A stretch of 10,277 bases of DNA from Patescibacteria group bacterium. Lineage in GTDB: Bacteria > Patescibacteriota > Microgenomatia > Levybacterales > UBA12049. Positions 6,654 through 10,277 of the stretch are shown here, in pieces (position 1 is the stretch's first letter; each line of letters begins with the position of its first letter). Made by a program: the position numbers and the translations under genes. The notes under the pieces were generated by a model. It was given only the letters and a program-made list of their open reading frames with translations, made no database searches and was not told the origin of the DNA. The stretch spans positions 1 through 10,277 of the forward strand of contig JAHIGH010000233.1 in the NCBI GenBank assembly GCA_018900295.1, written 5' to 3'.

Positions 6654-6667
6654 TGTCAATATTGACA
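6654..6667 (+). promoter_or_regulatory. 14-bp perfect palindrome on the -35 of the third ATPase
   Basis: TGTCAATATTGACA is a perfect palindrome. Its right half is the TTGACA -35 of the ATPase promoter and its left half is a TTGACA in the opposite direction. It could be an operator, or two divergent -35 boxes back to back. Confidence 0.5.
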
Positions 6668-6690
6668 TAGACTTTAATTATAGTTATACT
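6662..6690 (+). promoter_or_regulatory. Strong near-consensus promoter of the third ATPase
   Basis: A perfect TTGACA (6662-6667), a 17-nt spacer and TATACT (6685-6690) form a near-ideal sigma70-type promoter. Only 9 nt separate the -10 box from the ATG at 6700, so the mRNA would be leaderless or have a leader of 2-4 nt. Confidence 0.75.
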
Positions 6691-6699
6691 TTAATTAAG

Positions 6700-7905
6700 A
6701 TGAAGTTATATAAAAGAAACATTTTTAACCAAATAGAGCCTTATATAGGGGATGAAACGATCATTGTGCTGCATGGGGCGCGGCAGGTGGGGAAAACGCA
6801 TATTCTTTTTTATATTCGCGATCGGCTTGTCGAAAAAGGCCAAAAAATATACTATTACGATCTTGAATACCCTGACATATTGGCAGATTTCAATAAAGGC
6901 GTAGATGTATTTCTGGCCATCCTCAAAGGAAAAGGGTATCGCGAAGGAGAAACAATATATGTACTGATTGATGAAATTCAATATCTTGACAATCCAAGTT
7001 CATTTTTAAAAATACTCGCGGATCATTATAAAAATATCCATCTTATTGTTTCAGGATCATCAACATTTGATATTAAATCAAAATTCACCGACTCTCTCGT
7101 GGGAAGAACCACATCATTTGAAGTCTATCCTTTGTCATTTGATGAATTTCTTATGTTTAAAGAAGCCCCGTATGTATTGCCGTATGCCACAAGTTCCTCA
7201 ACCATTGAACATCTCAAGGCGTTTTATAAAGAGTTTGTTCTGTACGGTGGATATCCGAAAGTAGTATTGGAACCGGTAGAAGAAAAAAAGAAAAGCTATT
7301 TGCTCCAAGTCATTGATACCTATATCCGGAAAGATGTGCGGGATCTGGCTCAAGTAGAAGATATCAGGAAATTTAATAACATGCTTTTTGTCCTCGCCTC
7401 GCAGTCAGGGCAGCTCCTGAATATGCGCGCGCTTTCACGGGAAACGAACATTTCCTTTCCTACTTTACAAAAATATCTTGCTGTTTTAGAAGAAACTTTT
7501 GTTTTGAAACTCGTCTCTCCTTACAGTAAGAGTCCCAGCGTCGAGATCAGTAAGCAACCAAAAATATTCTTTTATGACAGCGGCCTACAGTCATTATTGT
7601 GGTTTAAGACATTTCAGACAACTATCTTAGGTTCTGTTTTTGAAATCAACATATTCGGAGAGTTGGTGAAGAAATTCGACAGATCAGTTGTTCATTATTG
7701 GCGGACAAAAACACGTCAGGAAATTGATTTTGTAATCGAAACAGCAAAGGGCGTTATGCCTATGGAGATAAAGACAAACTTTCAGCGCTTTAATCCTAAA
7801 GCTATAAATTCATTTAAGAATAAATACAAGGTAGGAAAGTGGATGGTCATAGGCTTGGAAGGGGAAAAAGAGAGTGAAAATTATATTTACCCGTGGGAGG
7901 TTTGA
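6700..7905 (+). CDS. AAA family ATPase with DUF4143 domain (third of three)
   Basis: The 401-residue protein has Walker A G26-A-R-Q-V-G-K-T-H34, Walker B YVLIDEIQ (87-94), sensor SGSSTF (118-123), GRT (135-137) and YPLSFDEF (143-150). A winged-helix-like region spans about 238-270 (LNMRALSRETNISFPTLQKYLAVLEETF). A complete nuclease-like set follows: E315 in VFEINIFGEL, D343 in WRTKTRQEIDFVIE, and E356-I-K358. This layout matches the first ATPase more closely than the second. The family is defined (AAA_14 plus DUF4143), but the biological role is not. It is read from its own strong promoter with almost no leader, so it is unlikely to be co-transcribed with the earlier ATPases. It ends in TGA, 43 nt before the M16 gene. 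Confidence 0.92.
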   Translation: MKLYKRNIFNQIEPYIGDETIIVLHGARQVGKTHILFYIRDRLVEKGQKIYYYDLEYPDILADFNKGVDVFLAILKGKGYREGETIYVLIDEIQYLDNPSSFLKILADHYKNIHLIVSGSSTFDIKSKFTDSLVGRTTSFEVYPLSFDEFLMFKEAPYVLPYATSSSTIEHLKAFYKEFVLYGGYPKVVLEPVEEKKKSYLLQVIDTYIRKDVRDLAQVEDIRKFNNMLFVLASQSGQLLNMRALSRETNISFPTLQKYLAVLEETFVLKLVSPYSKSPSVEISKQPKIFFYDSGLQSLLWFKTFQTTILGSVFEINIFGELVKKFDRSVVHYWRTKTRQEIDFVIETAKGVMPMEIKTNFQRFNPKAINSFKNKYKVGKWMVIGLEGEKESENYIYPWEV

Positions 7906-7910
7906 TGTTG

Positions 7911-7939
7911 TTGGCAAAGGGGGTAAGGCGTGGTAGAAT
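7911..7939 (+). promoter_or_regulatory. Promoter of the M16 peptidase gene
   Basis: TTGGCA (7911-7916) and TAGAAT (7934-7939) each match consensus at 5 of 6 positions, with a 17-nt spacer. The ATG at 7949 is 9 nt past the -10, the same geometry as the promoter at 6662-6690. An out-of-frame ATG at 7942 would lie upstream of the predicted start of transcription. Confidence 0.65.
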
Positions 7940-7948
7940 GGATGAATT

Positions 7949-9271
7949 ATGAATTATACCAGAACTCTTTTGAAAAACGGGCTGCGCGTGATTACGATTC
8001 CCATGCCTTCACTTGAGAGTGCTACCGTGCTGGTCATGGTCGGAGCCGGAAGCAGATATGAAACCCGTGAGACAAGCGGGATTTCCCATTTTCTGGAACA
8101 CATGGCATTCAAAGGGACTGAAAAACGGCCGACTGCGATTGAGATTTCTTCAATTATTGATGGGATGGGAGGGGAATTCAATGCATTCACAGGCAAGGAG
8201 AGTACCGGGTTTTATATCAAATCCGCAAAAGCCCGCATAGAGACTTCTTTCGACGTGTTATCGGATATGCTTACACATTCAAAATTGGATCCGGTTGAAT
8301 TACAAAAGGAGCGGGGGGTAATCACAGAGGAAATTAATCTGTATGAAGATATGCCCGCGCGTAAGATAGGGGATATTTATGAACGGCTTTTGTACGGTGA
8401 TACGCCGATGGGGTGGGATATTGCCGGAGAAAAGGAGATCATCCAAAAGATACAGCGGGAAGATTTTCTTGCTTATATGAGTAGATTGTATAGCGCGGAT
8501 AACATCACGGTGGTGGTGGCAGGAGGGATAAAAGAGAATGAAGCAGCATCTCTTGCAGAAAAGTATTTTTCAATGATGAAGTGTTTTAAGACTGACCATC
8601 CACTTGCTGTCAAAGAGGCGCAAGTAAAACCGGCAGTACTTGTCAAGCAAAAGGCGACCGAGCAGATACATGTGGCGTTGGGGGTGCGAACTGTTTCCCT
8701 TCATTCCAAAAAGCGGTATCCACTTACGGTGCTTTCAGCTATTTTGGGCGGGGGTATGAGCAGTAGGCTTTTCCATGAAGTGCGGGAGAAGAGGGGACTG
8801 GCATATTATGTGCGGTCGTCTTCGGATGAATATACTGACGCCGGAACGCTTGTGTCAACAGCGGGAATTGATCCAAAACGGGTCGAGGAGGCAATTGAAG
8901 TCATGGTCGGTGAGTACAGAAAGATCGCAACGGGAAAAATGAATTTGAGGTCCGGAGAGTTGCGGAAGGCAAAGGAATTTTTGAAGGGGCATTTGGTATT
9001 GGATTTGGAGGATAGTAAATCAGTGGCGGGATATTACGGGACTCAAGAAATATTGGAGGAGCGGATTGAGAATCCGGATGAGGTGCTTGGTAAAATTGAC
9101 GCGGTTACGGCAGATGACGTGGAAGCCGCCGGAAAAGAATTTTTCAAAGAAGCGGGGTTGAATTTGGCGGTTATCGGGAAGTTTGATCCTTCGACCCATT
9201 CGGCAGGCTCAGGACAGGCAGGCTCAGGACAAGGGGATGGACAAAAATTAGAAAGCTTGTTAAAATTATAG
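7949..9271 (+). CDS. M16 family zinc metallopeptidase (processing peptidase-like)
   Basis: This 440-residue insulinase/processing-peptidase family protein has the inverted zinc motif H47-F-L-E50-H51 and the distal glutamate in VITEEINLYED (E127/E128). The C-terminal half carries the substrate-binding pair in REKRGLAYYV (R282, Y286/287), after GGGMSSRLF. Two-domain M16B enzymes of about 410-430 residues form dimers and degrade or process peptides; the substrate here is unknown. The N-terminus (TLLKNGLRVITIPMP) matches the family, which supports the ATG at 7949. Odd feature: between the last strand (LAVIGKF) and the final helix (KLESLLKL) lies a Ser/Gly/Gln insert (about 413-432) encoded by a tandemly duplicated repeat. 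It has no signal peptide, so it is probably cytoplasmic. ndk follows 95 nt downstream and may be co-transcribed. Confidence 0.93.
   Translation: MNYTRTLLKNGLRVITIPMPSLESATVLVMVGAGSRYETRETSGISHFLEHMAFKGTEKRPTAIEISSIIDGMGGEFNAFTGKESTGFYIKSAKARIETSFDVLSDMLTHSKLDPVELQKERGVITEEINLYEDMPARKIGDIYERLLYGDTPMGWDIAGEKEIIQKIQREDFLAYMSRLYSADNITVVVAGGIKENEAASLAEKYFSMMKCFKTDHPLAVKEAQVKPAVLVKQKATEQIHVALGVRTVSLHSKKRYPLTVLSAILGGGMSSRLFHEVREKRGLAYYVRSSSDEYTDAGTLVSTAGIDPKRVEEAIEVMVGEYRKIATGKMNLRSGELRKAKEFLKGHLVLDLEDSKSVAGYYGTQEILEERIENPDEVLGKIDAVTADDVEAAGKEFFKEAGLNLAVIGKFDPSTHSAGSGQAGSGQGDGQKLESLLKL
9202..9231 (+). repeat. Two tandem copies of a 15-bp repeat in the M16 C-terminus
   Basis: GGCAGGCTCAGGACA occurs twice without a gap, encoding two AGSGQ pentads. 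The surrounding CTTCGAC...GGCTCAGGACA layout looks like a dispersed genomic repeat that inserted in frame. Confidence 0.85.
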
Positions 9272-9281
9272 ACAAGCTTTC
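9251..9281 (+). repeat. Perfect 10-bp hairpin spanning the M16 stop codon
   Basis: GAAAGCTTGT (9251-9260) pairs perfectly with ACAAGCTTTC (9272-9281) around an 11-nt loop that contains the TAG. No T-run follows on the plus strand, so it is not a classic intrinsic terminator for the M16 gene. On the minus strand the hairpin is followed by a T-rich stretch. Confidence 0.55.
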
Positions 9282-9320
9282 GAAGTCAAAAGTTATAAAG
9301 TTATCAAGTCATAAAGCAAA

Positions 9321-9365
9321 ACTTGAAGACTTTCGACTTGAAGATTTTTGACTTGAAGACTGATT
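9321..9365 (+). repeat. Three 15-bp tandem repeats ending at the ndk start
   Basis: ACTTGAAGA recurs at 9321, 9336 and 9351 with an exact 15-bp period, each followed by a T-rich or slightly varied tail. The last unit ends 1 nt before the ndk ATG at 9367. The same spacer also holds a TCAAAAG copy at 9286-9292. No protein or promoter is evident in the repeat. Confidence 0.85.
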
Positions 9366-9366
9366 T

Positions 9367-9939
9367 ATGGAGCAGACAGTAATACTTATTAAGCCGGATG
9401 GTATAAAAAGAGGGCTCATTGGTGAGATCGTGCATCGTATTGAGCGAATGGGGCTTAAGATCGTCGGCATGAAGATGGTTTGGCCGACAGAGGAGCTTCT
9501 GCATCAGCATTACGGAATAAATAAAGAGAGTACAATTTTGCGGCTGGGGAATAAAACTCTGACGACTTATCAGAAGTACGGAAAGGACGCGAAGAAAGAG
9601 TTGGGTAGTGATGATCCTCATAAGCTTGGGAAGATGGTAATTAAGTGGCTTTTGGATTATGTTCAATCAGGTCCGATTTTGGCTATACTGGTTGAGGGAA
9701 GGCATGCTGTTGAGAATGTAATAGCTCTTGCAGGGCCGACGATGCCTGTGTCAGCATCTCCGGGAACTATCCGCGGAGACTATTCTACTGATTCCGCGGC
9801 TTACGCGAATGCTGAGCAGAGGGGAGTTACAAATTTGATTCATATTTCTGGAAGTATAGAGGAAGCAAATTTTGAAAAGACGGTTTGGTTCCAGCCTTCG
9901 GAAATCTTCAAATATAAACGGGCGGATGAGTTGGTCTAA
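9367..9939 (+). CDS. ndk: Nucleoside diphosphate kinase, long form
   Basis: The enzyme transfers the gamma-phosphate of ATP to nucleoside diphosphates through a phosphohistidine, balancing NTP and dNTP pools in the cytoplasm. Of the 190 residues, the N-terminus TVILIKPDGIKRGLIGEI is canonical, with K9. The block SGPILAILVEGRHAVENVIALAGPT (101-125) carries the conserved Arg R112. PGTIRGDYS (132-140) is present, and NLIHISGS (156-163) supplies the catalytic H159. Usual proteins are 140-150 residues. The extra length is an insert between the HYG helix (48-50) and SGPI (101-104), about 35-40 residues that include TTYQKYGKDAKKELGSDD, as in some extended archaeal or candidate-phylum forms. No clear Shine-Dalgarno site is seen. 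The gene probably shares transcription with the M16 gene, 95 nt upstream. Confidence 0.96.
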   Translation: MEQTVILIKPDGIKRGLIGEIVHRIERMGLKIVGMKMVWPTEELLHQHYGINKESTILRLGNKTLTTYQKYGKDAKKELGSDDPHKLGKMVIKWLLDYVQSGPILAILVEGRHAVENVIALAGPTMPVSASPGTIRGDYSTDSAAYANAEQRGVTNLIHISGSIEEANFEKTVWFQPSEIFKYKRADELV

Positions 9940-9978
9940 GTCTTCATGAATTAAACTTCAAGGATTTGAGTTTTTGAG

Positions 9979-10018
9979 ATATACCACTCCGCAATCATTT
10001 TGCAAAAATTTGGTATAT
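9979..10018. terminator. Hairpin in the convergent gap after ndk (possible terminator)
   Basis: ATATACCA (9979-9986) pairs perfectly with TGGTATAT (10011-10018). The 24-nt loop contains the palindrome TTTTGCAAAA. It lies between convergent ndk and the right-edge ORF, where a bidirectional terminator would be expected, but it lacks a T-run. Confidence 0.3.
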
Positions 10019-10032
10019 ACCTACCGTAGCTT

Positions 10033-10277
10033 TCAAATGGGAATTGGGCTGATATAGAAATATAAACGTGATGTAATGATTGCTTCGTTAGGTATTATAC
10101 TTTTTTGCAATTTGAAAGCAGAGGGGTATAAATCGGTTTTGGGGTGATGATCTTTGTTGAGGCATTCACTACATCGGCTGCAGATAATTGTTCCTTTAGT
10201 ACAAATCATTTCTTCGTTTTTCACGTCCTGTCTTAAATTAGTTATTTCTTCAGGGGTAAGGGATTGAAATGTAATAA
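10033..10277 (-). CDS. C-terminal part of an unrecognised protein (partial, runs off the right edge)
   Basis: The frame is open from the window edge to a TGA at 10035-10033, about 81 codons. A GTG at 10224 could serve as a start, but the frame continues upstream with plausible sequence (TFQSLTPEEITNLRQDVKNEE), so the gene probably begins outside the window. Near the middle is a cysteine cluster, C-T-K-G-T-I-I-C-S-R-C-S-E-C, followed by two histidines (DHH), which could bind a metal. The C-terminal 25 residues are hydrophobic. I cannot assign a family. It is convergent with ndk, leaving a 93-bp gap. It may be non-coding, since the tail of the frame overlaps inverted repeat modules. Confidence 0.45.
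   Translation of the reverse strand, partial: ITFQSLTPEEITNLRQDVKNEEMICTKGTIICSRCSECLNKDHHPKTDLYPSAFKLQKSIIPNEAIITSRLYFYISPIPI

Larger units (their letters stand above)
6512..6699. other. Divergent AT-rich intergenic region with repeated TTGACA/TGTCAA pairs
   Basis: These 188 bases hold back-to-back promoters for the unknown protein (minus) and the third ATPase (plus). TGTCAA at 6545-6550 faces TTGACA at 6566-6571, and TGTCAA at 6654-6659 abuts TTGACA at 6662-6667. The two pairs therefore sit at the -35 of each divergent gene. No gene or RNA is seen in between. Confidence 0.6.

Noticed and set aside
6512..6699. A small RNA or tRNA in the divergent spacer
   Set aside because: No cloverleaf-like arms or strong GC hairpins are present; the palindromes are explained by facing promoter elements.
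3157..7905. A transposon or insertion sequence carrying the ATPase block
   Set aside because: No transposase gene, no terminal inverted repeats bracketing the block and no target duplication were seen.
9321..9365. A CRISPR-like array
   Set aside because: The 15-bp units are directly adjacent, with no spacers, and no cas genes are nearby.

Overview
This window looks like chromosome from a small-genome uncultivated bacterium of the Candidate Phyla Radiation (Patescibacteria). The basis is indirect. There is a short signal-peptide protein with two membrane helices of the TrbC/VirB2-like pilin kind common in that group. The nucleoside diphosphate kinase has an extended central insert, and the arginyl-tRNA synthetase carries low-complexity in-frame inserts. 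DUF4143 ATPases are multiplied, the DNA is AT-rich, and Shine-Dalgarno sites are almost absent. TGA is used as a stop (arginyl-tRNA synthetase, third ATPase), so the Gracilibacteria-type code with UGA as glycine is unlikely. No rRNA or 16S marker is present, so the taxon is inference.

Layout. The left 1.2 kb is a minus-strand block: pilin-like membrane protein (684-1175), stand-alone receiver protein (238-621), and the first 78 codons of a membrane-anchored protein that is probably a sensor kinase (1-234, cut by the window edge). The receiver and kinase genes are 3 nt apart. Divergent from them is argS (1245-3086). Then come three separate AAA ATPases with DUF4143 domains (3157-4290, 4509-5804, 6700-7905), all on the plus strand. 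A minus-strand gene for an unrecognised 236-residue protein (5801-6511) sits tail-to-tail with the second and head-to-head with the third. An M16 zinc peptidase (7949-9271) and nucleoside diphosphate kinase (9367-9939) follow. A partial minus-strand ORF of unknown function (10033-10277) runs off the right edge. No stretch over 300 bases is gene-free.

How the parts relate. argS, the M16 peptidase and ndk are housekeeping genes with no obvious joint pathway. The three ATPases plus the unknown protein form an accessory-looking block from 3.1 to 7.9 kb. Each ATPase has its own upstream promoter-like sequence, so they look like individually acquired or duplicated units rather than subunits of one operon.

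The most notable non-coding signals are these: promoters whose -10 box lies only about 7-11 nt before the start codon, implying leaderless or ultra-short-leader mRNAs; palindromes on the promoters of the first and third ATPases; in-frame insertion of two kinds of dispersed repeat into argS, one of which also appears in the M16 gene; and a three-unit 15-bp tandem repeat abutting the ndk start. I do not see convincing evidence for a complete, new defence or mobile system. The ATPase block with the unknown protein is the best candidate for follow-up.
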